Source: Cladorhizidae sp. MBARI D1340-BT2
Taxonomy: Eukaryota; Porifera; Demospongiae; Poecilosclerida; Cladorhizidae
NCBI GenBank assembly: GCA_028752905.1
Contig: JAQNBH010000011.1
Coordinates: 7,163,625-7,227,624 of the forward strand
DNA length: 64,000 nt
Direction of reading: 5' to 3'
Under the pieces are notes generated by a model. That model made no database searches and was not told the DNA's origin. It saw only the letters and a list, made by a program, of their open reading frames with translations. A program made the position numbers and the translations under genes. This document shows, piece after piece, positions 57,001 to 63,000 of this stretch; within the stretch, counting starts at the first letter, position 1; every line of letters starts with the position of its first letter.

Positions 57001-59497
57001 AGGTATGAGACACTGATATCTATTATTAGATGTGTAGGTGTGAGACACTGATATCTATTATTAGATGTGTAGGAGTGAGACACTAACATCTATTAATATA
57101 TGTGTAGGTGTGAGACACTGATATCTATTATTATATGTATAGGTGTGAGACACTGATATCTATTATTAGATGTGTAGGTGTGAGACACTGATATCTATTA
57201 TTAGATGTGTAGGTGTGAGACACTGATATCTATTATTATATGTGTAGGTGTGAGACACTGATATCTATTATTAGATGTGTAGGTATGAGACACTGATATC
57301 TATTATTATATGTGTAGGTGTGAAACACTGATATCTATTATTAGATGTGTAGGTGTGAGACACTGATATCTATTATTAGATGTGTAGGTGTGAGACACTG
57401 ATATCTATTATTATATATGTAGGTATGAGACACTGATATCTATTATTAGATGTGTAGGTGTGAGACACTGATATCTATTATTAGATGTGTAGGTGTGAGA
57501 CACTGATATCTATTATTAGATGTGTAGGTGTGAGACACTGATATCTATTATTAGATGTGTAGGTGTGAGACACTGATATCTATTATTATATATGTAGGTA
57601 TGAGACACTGATATCTATTATTAGATGTGTAGGTGTGAGACACTGATATCTATTATTATAATATGTGTAGGTGTGAGACACTGATATCTATTATTAGATG
57701 TGTAGGTGTGAGACACTAACATCTATTATTAGATGTGTAGGTGTGAGACACTGATATCTATTATTAGATGTGTAGGTGTGAGACCTGATATCTATTATTA
57801 TATGTGTAGGTGTGAGACACTGATATCTGTTATTAGATGTGTAGGTGTGAGACACTGATATCTATTATTAGATGTGTAGGTGTGAGACACTGATATCTAT
57901 TATTAGATGTGTAGGTGTGAGACCTGATATCTATTATTAGATGTGTAGGTGTGAGACACTGATATCTATTATTAGATGTGTAGGTGTGAGACACTGATAT
58001 CTATTATTAGATGTGTAGGTATGAGACACTGATATCTATTATTAGATGTGTAGGTGTGAGACACTGATATCTATTATTAGATGTGTAGGTGTGAGACACT
58101 GATATCTATTATTATATGTGTAGGTGTGAGACACTGATATCTATTATTAGATGTGTAGGTGTGAGACACTGATATCTATTATTAGATGTGTAGGTGTGAG
58201 ACACTGATATCTATTATTAGATGTGAAGGAGTGAGACACTAATATCTATTATTATATGTGTAGGTGTGAGACACTGATATCTATTATTATATATGTAGGT
58301 ATGAGACACTGATATCTGCTGTGTGTAGGTGTGAGACACTGATATCTATTATTAGATGTGTAGGTGTGAGACATTATTAGATGTGTAGGTGTGAGACACT
58401 GATATCTATTATTAGATGTGTAGGTATGAGACACTGATATCTATTATTAGATGTGTAGGTGTGAGACACTGATATCTATTATTAGATGTGTAGGTGTGAG
58501 ACACTGATATCTATTATTAGATGTGTAGGTGTGAAACACTGATATCTATTATTAGATGTGTAGGTGTGAGACACTGATATCTATTATTAGATGTGTAGGT
58601 GTGAGACACTGATATCTATTATTAGATGTGTAGGTGTGATACACTGATATCTATTATTATATGTGTAGGTATGAGACCTGATATCTATTATTATATGTGT
58701 AGGTGTGAGACCTGATATCTATTTCAAGTACAACTAGTAAGTTCCAGTGTCGTGGAGGTATATAGTGCATACATGTAATACCGTATGTATTTCCTTGAAT
58801 AATCATCTCGTATTCGCCATCAGGTATAGTCCCACCCATTTACGAAGTCCGAATGTATTTATGCTCGCTCTCTAATCGTGTTCGAGGCAGGCCTTTCGCT
58901 CGACTGCTGTGCAGATATAGTAATTTAGCGGATGTAATAGTCTAGCAGAAGTGATCATTCGAGGGGCGTGTGACCCTGTGACAAAGGATGGCAGTGAAGA
59001 TGGTGGCCGTCTCTGTGTAAGCTGGGAGAGGAGGTACTTCAAGCAGCATGGCTTACCTCTGAGCTAGAAAGTGGAGTGGGCCTTTCTCAGACCAGCGACG
59101 ACGAGACATAGAAGGGACGATAAGCCATCGCACTACTAGTTGTTGATGACCAGTGAACTTGGTTTATATCTTGAGTCAGAGTGCAGATCTAGGCCTATTT
59201 TCACTCCATGCTATATTTTTTGTTGTGTTTGTCACGAGCTAGCCATAAGCAGTTGAGTGGGAGGAGGCAGTGCGCTTGGGCGTGGCCTCCAGATAGATGT
59301 GTTACCCACGTCCAGACACCAGGCGATCCAGATGATTATGTTCTCCCTTTCTTTGGACACTTGTATTTTTTTATTGTATCCATGGTAACCAATTGGTATA
59401 TTGTGATTAAGTGATTTGTGTGCATTATTAGCTCTATTCCATTCCCTGTACGAGTGGAGACCGTTCTGGCGTGGATGGACTTGCCTAAAGAAAAGAG
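11882..59497 (+). CDS. ENPP: ENPP-family ectonucleotide pyrophosphatase/phosphodiesterase, 5' part of gene
   Basis: A spliced gene assembled from nine phase-compatible exons listed separately. The product starts with a 31-residue cytoplasmic tail ending in basic residues, then a hydrophobic helix, giving a type II single-pass membrane protein. The extracellular catalytic domain follows. Metal-binding Asp is in LLLISMDGFR, and the catalytic Thr is in FPTKTFPNHYSIVT. GLYPESHGIVNN, WVTAAKHGL and FFWPGSEV are family signatures. Enzymes of this family use two zinc ions to split nucleotide pyrophosphate or phosphodiester bonds, for example ATP to AMP and pyrophosphate, at the cell surface. The later metal ligands (EEPDS..GH, DHGM, HG.) are not in the window, so the gene is cut at the right edge. 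No complete somatomedin-B domain was found; the short stalk looks more like plant or fungal NPPs than vertebrate ENPP1-3. Substrate cannot be told. Confidence 0.88.
12060..12150. repeat. Short tandem repeat (CTCTTAGGGCGTTTGCAGG)
   Basis: Three to five imperfect copies of CTCTTAGGGCGTTTGCAGG inside ENPP intron 1. Confidence 0.85.
12160..13352. other. Remainder of ENPP intron 1
   Basis: Holds a G-rich tract near 12461-12499 and a duplicated AGGTTTGTGATAAGTGGTGT near 12362-12405. No exon, transposon or RNA gene was recognised. Confidence 0.5.
13353..13439 (+). CDS. ENPP: ENPP exon 2, cytoplasmic tail
   Basis: The acceptor is TTTTCTTCCAAGCAG and the donor is GTAAGC. The 87 nt are 29 codons in phase 0 at both ends. 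They read DQINPFMGEDSPFLGNPEVR then SHQHRRWPA. An Arg/His cluster immediately precedes the membrane helix of exon 3, as expected for the cytosolic side of a type II anchor. The assignment depends on the splice signals and phase. Confidence 0.7.
13660..14060. repeat. CCCTAA-rich degenerate minisatellite
   Basis: Imperfect repeats such as AACTCTAGCCCTAACCCTGG and CTAACCCGGGCCAGAGCCTG. It is related in style to telomere hexamers but has no run of pure CCCTAA. Confidence 0.9.
14060..14839. other. Unassigned intronic sequence
   Basis: AT-rich stretch of ENPP intron 2 between the CCCTAA-rich repeat and the foldback element. Nothing recognised. Confidence 0.4.
14840..15385. mobile_element. Foldback element with hammerhead-like core motifs
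   Basis: An imperfect palindrome of about 545 bp. The two arms align when one is reversed, from the ends (GACGTTTCGACC against GGTCGAAA-like) through TTCACC...ACAAACCACA to a central hairpin at about 15090-15175 (ATTACAATGACCTC and its partner). On the minus strand the left arm reads CCTGATGAAGGC, then GGTCGAAACG, that is CTGATGA...GAAAC. The right arm has a plus-strand relic CTGATGCAGGC...GTCGAAAT at 15341. The spacing is like hammerhead ribozymes carried by Penelope-like and related retroelements. Stems I and III were not verified. Confidence 0.55.
15386..15620. other. Unassigned intronic sequence
   Basis: Between the foldback element and the 63-bp array; nothing recognised. Confidence 0.4.
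15625..17692. repeat. 63-bp minisatellite, about 32 copies
   Basis: The unit contains CCACTACAAGCAGCCCAGAT then ATCAACAGTGTTGGTAGTC and TCTCTCTGACATAGCAACTG. Most copies are 63 bp. Variants carry +3 bp (CATACTAGCA) or +6 bp (CATACATGTAGCA), and the left end has shorter 48-bp copies. Unit and variants are multiples of three, so long frames stay open on the minus strand. I treat this as intronic tandem repeat, not as a gene. Confidence 0.96.
17693..18030. other. Unassigned intronic sequence
   Basis: Unique sequence between two arrays. No exon of the ENPP gene is recognised here. Confidence 0.4.
18037..18245. repeat. 48-bp tandem repeat, about 4 copies
   Basis: Copies of GGGCACGTACTATTTCATTG followed by GAGGTAGTAAATGGTGCGTG and CCAATCAA, 48 bp each. 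Confidence 0.95.
18535..19495. repeat. TTAGGG-rich degenerate minisatellite
   Basis: Repeats built from AGAGTTAGGGCTAGGGCTGC (with CAT, or with AGGTAGAGATAG inserted). The basic period is 22 bp with longer composites. The motif is the strand opposite to that of the CCCTAA-rich block at 13.7 kb. Confidence 0.93.
19782..20994 (+). pseudogene. gag: Gag-protease region of the second Gmr1-type element
   Basis: The frame changes near 20010. A SCAN-like capsid end is visible (LRSLTLDIATWVRDRAPKSM, then AAELAMEY), as in the other element. A zinc knuckle CFGYGEWGHIRVNC follows, with the second Cys replaced by Tyr. The protease area (YDSVAQITVVHPDV ... DALLGQEF) has lost the usual DTG/DSG form. All point to loss of function. 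Confidence 0.75.
21060..22320 (+). pseudogene. pol: Integrase region with an internal 21-bp tandem expansion
   Basis: Zinc domain remnants are TGGHLGADKMRAKLSRYFFW and EACQLC. Core motifs are LTIVDFGTRYPDAIPM, YILTDNGTNF and YHPETNGMVERFNGTLK, so the second Asp and Glu positions are kept; the first Asp is at RVDVIVP. Between DRDLSWPL and LFAYKESPHATLGFSPFEL, at about 21690-21830, about seven copies of a 21-bp unit encoding QYIHTHW-like heptads split the domain in frame. Other frameshifts are present (about 21405-21440). Confidence 0.8.
21690..21832 (+). repeat. 21-bp tandem repeat inside the integrase frame
   Basis: About seven copies of AATACATCCACACTCACTGG plus C. The period of 21 keeps the frame open. 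Confidence 0.93.
22500..23760 (+). pseudogene. pol: RT-RNase H region of the second Gmr1-type element
   Basis: RT motifs are EIKKMLELGTIRASRSPWCS, IPKKDKTIRICIDFRKL, QSFGLKGAPAIFQWLVD and YLDDIVIFS. Then RPRTKKEVRAF...LSGYYRRFVKNY leads to RNase H with TDASDRGIGVVLSQ, YSATEKECL and TDHRALKFIQEKQ. At least four frameshifts were crossed to follow this order. Confidence 0.8.
23761..24090. other. Unassigned, possible LTR remnant
   Basis: Directly follows the RNase H stop. It contains CATATAAGGACTTGCCAGC and could be a solo remnant of the element's 3' LTR, but no partner was seen. Confidence 0.3.
24094..24838. repeat. 120-bp tandem repeat, about 6 copies
   Basis: The unit starts GTTTACAGAGGGGGGCATGG and ends TTTATCCTTTCTGGGCAA, 120 bp. 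Copies 4 and 5 carry a duplicated GGTCTTGGACAT. Copies are highly alike. Confidence 0.96.
25078..26470. repeat. Inverted dispersed repeat cluster (copies A, B, C)
   Basis: Copy A (25078-25310) and copy B (25645-25845) are direct. Copy C (26255-26470) is the reverse complement of A. Shared landmarks are AACCACAGAATAGAGAAA, GCATAGATTCTGCA, TGTGTGCTCTCTTTTG and CAGCTAAAGTGGGG. This suggests a MITE- or foldback-like family. No coding region was seen inside. Confidence 0.75.
26535..26628. repeat. 17-bp tandem repeat (TGTGGTTGCTAAGCATA)
   Basis: About five copies of ATGTGGTTGCTAAGCAT in a row. Confidence 0.93.
26726..27058. repeat. Two long poly-C tracts
   Basis: 22 C residues at 26726-26747 followed by (CA)n, and 30 C residues at 27029-27058. 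Lengths of such tracts are error-prone in assemblies. Confidence 0.85.
27059..27986. other. Unassigned intronic sequence
   Basis: AT-rich part of ENPP intron 2 with several GCTAGCTAGCTA-type stretches. Nothing else recognised. Confidence 0.4.
27987..28554. mobile_element. 568-bp MITE with terminal inverted repeats
   Basis: The left end AAGGCCTGTCCACA (27987-28000) is matched by TGTGGACAGGCCTT (28541-28554). The inner parts also align as inverted copies (AATGTGCATTGGTCGC against GCGCACTAATGCACATT). It has no coding capacity. Superfamily and target duplication were not determined. Confidence 0.75.
28690..30535. repeat. 38-bp minisatellite, about 47 copies
   Basis: The unit is GACCCTCAGTGGGTGTTCAG followed by AGGACAAAGCCTTGCAAT, 38 bp. 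Truncated copies (GGAGTGACCCTCAGT) and a longer variant (CAGCACTTGGAGG) occur. The variant block around 29345-29460 reappears around 30130-30245. Confidence 0.96.
30540..31420. other. Unassigned intronic sequence with a TG-rich microsatellite
   Basis: A TG/CATG-rich microsatellite lies at about 30795-30890. The rest is unremarkable. Confidence 0.5.
31425..31800. repeat. TG-rich compound microsatellite
   Basis: Runs of TGTG mixed with GCATGTGTAT and GCAAGTGTG. It ends 36 bp before the membrane-anchor exon. Confidence 0.95.
31836..31909 (+). CDS. ENPP: ENPP exon 3, signal-anchor helix
   Basis: Preceded by CTCTCCCCAACCCTACATATAG. It reads IAILLFLVSIFSAGLLIGHY then AISC, a membrane helix of about 23 residues, entering in phase 0 from exon 2. 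Two donors are possible. GTATGT after 31909 leaves two bases that make Thr with the first base of the exon at 45747. GTACGT after 31905 leaves one base, which fits the optional exons at 42529 and 43231. The first gives the simplest model. Confidence 0.75.
31910..32600. other. Unassigned start of ENPP intron 3
   Basis: Nothing recognised apart from a short TG run near 32020. Confidence 0.4.
32606..42272. repeat. 46-bp minisatellite, about 210 copies, 9.7 kb
   Basis: The unit is CATGCATGCTCACACACTGC, ATGCATCACTAACACTAGGC and ACTGTA, 46 bp. A frequent 40-bp variant lacks six bases (GGCACTGCATGCTCAC). Common substitutions are CTGCATG/CTACATG and CACACAC/CACATAC. The unit holds an alternating purine-pyrimidine run GTACATGCATGC. 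Rare variants recur at fixed distances, showing block duplications. It fills most of ENPP intron 3. Confidence 0.98.
42320..42510. repeat. CA/TA and TG microsatellite
   Basis: ACACACAC and ATATATACATG stretches ending in (TG)n. Confidence 0.93.
42529..42549 (+). CDS. Optional ENPP stalk exon candidate a (21 nt)
   Basis: Acceptor TTTGTCTATGCAG, donor GTGAGA. With the alternative donor of exon 3 it reads YKDAGDI and leaves one base. Its phase fits candidate b. It is very short and unsupported by family homology, so it may be spurious. Confidence 0.2.
42598..43210. repeat. (TTG)n microsatellite with TAC interruptions
   Basis: GTTGTTGTTG mixed with TACTTG and CACTTG on the plus strand. All frames on both strands look open or low-complexity; not coding. 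Confidence 0.96.
43231..43339 (+). CDS. Optional ENPP stalk exon candidate b, Cys-rich
   Basis: Preceded by CCTGTGTTTCCCCCAG. In the phase set by candidate a it reads KCRGLRPCFDVGVEVNN and then MWVWCRCSN. The CX5CF...CXC spacing faintly recalls the first half of a somatomedin-B domain, which ENPP1-3 carry, but the later cysteines are absent. Donors that fit the next exon's phase are weak (for example AT|GTGGGT). End coordinate is arbitrary. Confidence 0.2.
43535..45138. repeat. 41-bp minisatellite, about 39 copies
   Basis: The unit is CACTTGGCCTGGCCCTGCTC, CCACTAGTTGTGTCCCTGCT and A, 41 bp, with CTAC/CTGC and TCC/CTCC/TTCC variants. GC-richer than the other arrays. Confidence 0.97.
45139..45746. 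other. End of ENPP intron 3
   Basis: No repeat array. A minus-strand open stretch MQNLKLEEDLEEELDEAVK near 45365-45455 is too short to call. Confidence 0.4.
45747..45835 (+). CDS. ENPP: ENPP catalytic exon with SMDGFR motif
   Basis: Acceptor ACATATGCTCCAG, donor GTATGTATG. After one base it reads SNPPLLLISMDGFRPSYLQR then GVTPMLQEL, and leaves one base. The Asp of SMDGFR is the first zinc ligand in the family. The leftover A joins TT of the next exon to give Ile. Confidence 0.93.
45836..46299. other. Unassigned ENPP intron sequence
   Basis: A short TG run after the donor; otherwise nothing recognised. Confidence 0.4.
46290..46671 (-). pseudogene. DUF4817-type (mariner-like) transposase N-terminal fragment
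   Basis: On the minus strand from 46671: MPWTGVHHTFAVETFIKNGE, SVIATLRAFRIHFGLGG, then a stop, KNILLWVENFKATGSALKRK and SGRPRSVRTPENVQAVR. This closely follows the helix-turn-helix domain (DUF4817) at the start of a mariner-like transposase group: MPW...FAVE.Y...ES...TQR.FR.HFG, then ILLWV.NF..TGS. A stop and later frameshifts kill it, and the DDE domain is missing. It sits antisense in an ENPP intron. Confidence 0.75.
46680..47599. other. Unassigned ENPP intron sequence with a poly-C tract
   Basis: 23 C residues at 47271-47293. Nothing else recognised before the next exon. Confidence 0.45.
47600..47679 (+). CDS. ENPP: ENPP exon with catalytic threonine
   Basis: Acceptor TGTCTGTCTGTCTATGTAG, donor GTGAGC. 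Two bases complete Ile, then GTGVRAEYMRSS and FPTKTFPNHYSIVT, ending in phase 0. The second Thr of PTKTFPNHY is the nucleophile in ENPP enzymes and is conserved here. Confidence 0.95.
47800..48520. repeat. 31/38-bp minisatellite with 100-bp higher-order period
   Basis: The 31-bp unit is GAGACCTGGTGTAGGAGGTA plus TGGTGGGAGGG. A 38-bp form has an extra GGTGGGA. From about 47950 the order 31-31-38 repeats every 100 bp. Pro-rich frames on the minus strand are by-products. Confidence 0.96.
48590..49795. repeat. 26-bp minisatellite, about 46 copies
   Basis: The unit is CCTAGACAATATGGACACCT plus ATAAGG, 26 bp, with TCTAG and AATGTGG variants. Confidence 0.97.
49796..50140. other. Unassigned ENPP intron sequence
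   Basis: Short unique stretch between arrays; nothing recognised. Confidence 0.4.
50150..51015. repeat. TTAGGG-containing minisatellite, 40-bp unit
   Basis: The left part (50150-50405) is irregular GGGTTAGGGTTAAAATGTA. The right part is a regular 40-bp unit, TTAGGGCTAAAGGAGTAGGC then TTAGGGTCTAAGGAGTACAG, about 15 copies with two half-unit deletions near the right end. Confidence 0.96.
51174..51296 (+). CDS. ENPP: ENPP exon with GLYPESHG motif
   Basis: Acceptor CACGACAACTTCAG, donor GTGAGT. 41 codons in phase 0 read GLYPESHGIVNNKFYDSELK, DWFFYNKPSSATQSKWWGGE and P. It follows directly on SIVT of the previous exon as in all ENPPs (SIVTGLYPESHGI). The WW-GEP end leads into the next exon. Confidence 0.96.
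51366..51447. repeat. Poly-G tracts just after an ENPP donor
   Basis: G runs of about 13-20 at 51367 and 51423, within 150 bp downstream of the donor at 51297. Intronic G runs near a donor can help splicing in animals. Also candidates for G-quadruplexes. Confidence 0.7.
51448..52005. other. Unassigned ENPP intron sequence
   Basis: No exon or transposon recognised. Confidence 0.4.
52015..52830. repeat. 24-bp minisatellite, about 34 copies
   Basis: The unit is GGAGGAGGCCATGCATTAGG plus CTGT, with GGAGGGGGCC and AATCATT variants and deleted copies (GGCCATTAGGC). As 24 is a multiple of three, frames stay open on both strands. Confidence 0.97.
52831..53222. other. ENPP intron end with A/T-rich microsatellites
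   Basis: GATGATGACGACGATA and (AAT/AAAT)n at about 52910-53020. No coding signal. Confidence 0.5.
53223..53298 (+). CDS. ENPP: ENPP exon with FFWPGSEV motif
   Basis: Acceptor GATGGTTATCAG, donor GTACAT. It reads VWVTAAKHGLHTAIFFWPGS then EVSIK, and leaves one G. The previous exon ends WWGGEP, giving the family sequence GEP-W-T....G....FWPGSEV. Confidence 0.95.
53510..54545. repeat. 32-bp minisatellite, about 32 copies
   Basis: The unit is AAGCTAATGCACGTGCTGTG plus TTGTAAGCAATC, with CACATG/CACAAG/CATGTG and TTATAAG variants and several truncations. It contains the palindrome GCACGTGC. Confidence 0.96.
54660..55830. repeat. Nested inverted repeats (foldback-type element)
   Basis: Two inverted layers. 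TTTGGAGTCTTCT with ACATATTTTATGCAA at about 54815-54870 matches, inverted, AGAAGACTCCAAA at about 55205. A longer imperfect palindrome spans about 55290-55830 (AGGCACATGTGTCTA in both arms). At its centre is a perfect 25-bp stem, 55549-55573 against 55590-55614, with a 16-bp loop (CATTTACAGGACCCTTTACC...). Probably a non-autonomous DNA transposon. No coding capacity. Confidence 0.7.
55831..56185. other. Unassigned ENPP intron sequence
   Basis: Contains a short GTTAGGGCTAGGACTAGGGC stretch and a (TG)n at 56044. Nothing else. Confidence 0.4.
56190..58725. repeat. 35-bp minisatellite, about 72 copies
   Basis: The unit is GATGTGTAGGTGTGAGACAC plus TGATATCTATTATTA, 35 bp. A 420-bp block of 12 units at 56641-57060 is repeated at 57061-57480 without differences that I could see. 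Each unit has AG directly followed by GTGTGAG. Confidence 0.98.
58824..58854 (+). CDS. ENPP: ENPP short exon (31 nt)
   Basis: Acceptor CTCGTATTCGCCATCAG, donor GTATTT. The G left from the previous exon plus GT gives Gly, then IVPPIYEVR and two bases. In the family this place reads G.FP.IY.. between the FWPGSEV and VP...R segments. Phases fit on both sides (1+2 and 2+1). Confidence 0.8.
58855..59431. other. Short ENPP intron
   Basis: The 577-bp intron between the 31-nt and 66-nt exons is without arrays. Confidence 0.6.
59432..59497 (+). CDS. ENPP: Last ENPP exon in the window
   Basis: Acceptor GTGCATTATTAG, donor GTACAG. The first C completes Ile, then SIPFPVRVETVLAWMDLPKE and K, and two bases (AG) that begin the next codon. 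It matches the VPFEER...VL.WL.LP...RP stretch that comes before FYTLY.EEPDS in ENPPs. The following exons are not in the window. Confidence 0.9.
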
Positions 59498-60012
59498 GTA
59501 CAGTTTTGGAGGTCTAGAGAGCAGATTTAGTTGTTTTTTTGGTCTGTCTAAAGATGATATCCATTGCTGACAAAGCCAATATGAACATCGTATCTTGCAA
59601 ATGCAATTTTCAGGCATAACAATAATGTTCTCAAGCCTCACCTGCCCAACCCCCCCCCCGTCACCACACTCACTCAAACCATGCCCATTCCACGCTCACT
59701 CAAACCCAGCCCATCACCACACCTACTCAAACCCAGCCCATCCAGACCTACTCAAGCCCACCCATCACCACACCCAACAATAATTTAATAATCAACAAAG
59801 TAATAAAAGATGCGTCAAAAAGTTTCTTGCAAAGTTGTCTGTGGTCATAAGACTCTGAGAGTCTATCATGGCCAAGTCAAGTAGCTCTGCTTGCACACTT
59901 GAACAAGTTGGTTTCTTAATACTCCATTATTCTGTGCATTTCTGTTTTCTGCAAAGAACTTTCACCAAAATCACCTCATTATTCAAAACCGACACCATCA
60001 GAATGCTATATC
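59498..60012. other. Start of the next ENPP intron
   Basis: A short tandem stretch CTCACTCAAACC/CATCACCACACCTACT lies at 59655-59775. No further exon was found; FYTLYFEEPDS-type sequence is absent. Confidence 0.5.
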
Positions 60013-63000
60013 TTGGTGTCTAGGAGAGCACATGTAGTCAGACATGCTTACATAACTAGAGTGAACTTGGTGTCTAGGAGAGCACATGTAGTCAGACATG
60101 CTTACATAACTAGAGTGAACTTGGTGTCTAGGAGAGCACATGTAGTCAGACATGCTTACATAACTAGAGTGAACTTGGTGTCTAGGAGAGCACATGTAGT
60201 CAGACATGCTTACATAACTAGAGTGAACTTGGTGTCTAGGAGAGCACATGTAGTCACACATGCTTACATAACTAGAGTGAACTTGGTGTCTAGGAGAGCA
60301 CATGCAGTCAGACATGCTTACATAACTAGAGTGAACTTGGTGTCTAGGAGAGCACATGTAGTCAGGCATGCTTACATAACTAGAGTGAACTTGATGTCTA
60401 GGAGAGCACATGTAGTCAGACATGCTTACATAACTAGAGTGAACTTGGTGTCTAGGAGAGCACATGCAGTCAGACATGCTTACATAACTAGAGTGAACTT
60501 GGTGTCTAGGAGAGCACATGTAGTCAGACATGCTTACATAACTAGAGTGAACTTGGTGTCTAGGAGAGCACATGTAGTCAGACATGCTTACATAACTAGA
60601 GTGAACTTGGTGTCTAGGAGAGCACATGTAGTCAGACATGCTTACATAACTAGAGTGAACTTGGTGTCTAGGAGAGCACATGTAGTCAGACATGCTTACA
60701 TAACTAGAGTGAACTTGGTGTCTAGGAGAGCACATGTAGTCAGACATGCTTACATAACTAGAGTGAACTTGGTGTCTAGGAGAGCACATGTAGTCAGACA
60801 TGCTTACATAACTAGAGTGAACTTGGTGTCTAGGAGAGCACATGCAGTCAGACATGCTTACATAACTAGAGTGAACTTGGTGTCTAGGAGAGCACATGTA
60901 GTCAGACATGCTTACATAACTAGAGTGAACTTGGTGTCTAGGAGAGCACATGTAGTCAGACATGCTTACATAACTAGAGTGAACTTGGTGTCTAGGAGAG
61001 CACATGTAGTCAGACATGCTTACATAACTAGAGTGTACTTGGTGTCTAGGAGAGCACATGTAGTCAGACATGCTTACATAACTAGAGTGTACTTGGTGTC
61101 TAGGAGAGCACATGTAGTCAGACATGCTTACATAACTAGAGTGAACTTGGTGTCTAGGAGAGCACATGTAGTCAGACATGCTTACATAACTAGAGTGAAC
61201 TTGGTGTCTAGGAGAGCACATGTAGTCAGACATGCTTACATAACTAGAGTGAACTTGGTGTCTAGGAGAGCACATGTAGTCAGACATGCTTACATAACTA
61301 GAGTGAACTTGGTGTCTAGGAGAGCACATGTAGTCAGACATGCTTACATAACTAGAGTGAACTTGGTGTCTAGGAGAGCACATGTAGTCAGGCATGCTTA
61401 CATAACTAGAGTGAACTTGGTGTCTAGGAGAGCACATGTAGTCAGACATGCTTACATAACTAGAGTGAACTTGGTGTCTAGGAGAGCACATGCAGTCAGA
61501 CATGCTTACATAACTAGAGTGAACTTGATGTCTAGGAGAGCACATGTAGTCAGACATGCTTACATAACTAGAGTGAACTTGGTGTCTAGGAGAGCACATG
61601 TAGTCAGACATGCTTACATAACTAGAGTGAACTTGGTGTCTAGGAGAGCACATGTAGTCAGACATGCTTACATAACTAGAGTGAACTTGATGTCTAGGAG
61701 AGCACATGTAGTCAGACATGCTTACATAACTAGAGTGAACTTGGTGTCTAGGAGAGCACATGCAGTCAGACATGCTTACATAACTAGAGTGAACTTGGTG
61801 TCTAGGAGAGCACATGCAGTCAGACATGCTTACATAACTAGAGTGAACTTGGTGTCTAGGAGAGCACATGTAGTCAGACATGCTTACATAACTAGAGTGA
61901 ACTTGGTGTCTAGGAGAGCACATGTAGTCAGACATGCTTACATAACTAGAGTGAACTTGGTGTCTAGGAGAGCACATGTAGTCAGACATGCTTACATAAC
62001 TAGAGTGAACTTGGTGTCTAGGAGAGCACATGCAGTCAGACATGCTTACATAACTAGAGTGAACTTGGTGTCTAGGAGAGCACATGCAGTCAGACATGCT
62101 TACATAACTAGAGTGAACTTGGTGTCTAGGAGAGCACATGTAGTCAGACATGCTTACATAACTAGAGTGAACTTGGTGTCTAGGAGAGCACATGTAGTCA
62201 GACATGCTTACATAACTAGAGTGAACTTGGTGTCTAGGAGAGCACATGTAGTCAGACATGCTTACATAACTAGAGTGAACTTGGTGTCTAGGAGAGCACA
62301 TGTAGTCAGACATGCTTACATAACTAGAGTGAACTTGATGTCTAGGAGAGCACATGTAGTCAGACATGCTTACATAACTAGAGTGAACTTGGTGTCTAGG
62401 AGAGCACATGTAGTCAGACATGCTTACATAACTAGAGTGAACTTGGTGTCTAGGAGAGCACATGTAGTCAGGCATGCTTACATAACTAGAGTGAACTTGA
62501 TGTCTAGGAGAGCACATGTAGTCAGACATGCTTACATAACTAGAGTGAACTTGATGTCTAGGAGAGCACATGTAGTCAGACATGCTTACATAACTAGAGT
62601 GAACTTGGTGTCTAGGAGAGCACATGTAGTCAGACATGCTTACATAACTAGAGTGAACTTGGTGTCTAGGAGAGCACATGTAGTCAGGCATGCTTACATA
62701 ACTAGAGTGAACTTGGTGTCTAGGAGAGCACATGTAGTCAGACATGCTTACATAACTAGAGTGAACTTGGTGTCTAGGAGAGCAATGTAGTCAGACATGC
62801 TTACATAACTAGAGTGAACTTGGTGTCTAGGAGAGCACATGTAGTCAGACATGCTTACATAACTAGAGTGAACTTGGTGTCTAGGAGAGCACATGTAGTC
62901 AGGCATGCTTACATAACTAGAGTGAACTTGGTGTCTAGGAGAGTACATGCAGTCAGACATGCTTACATAACTAGAGTGAACTTGGTGTCTAGGATAGCAC

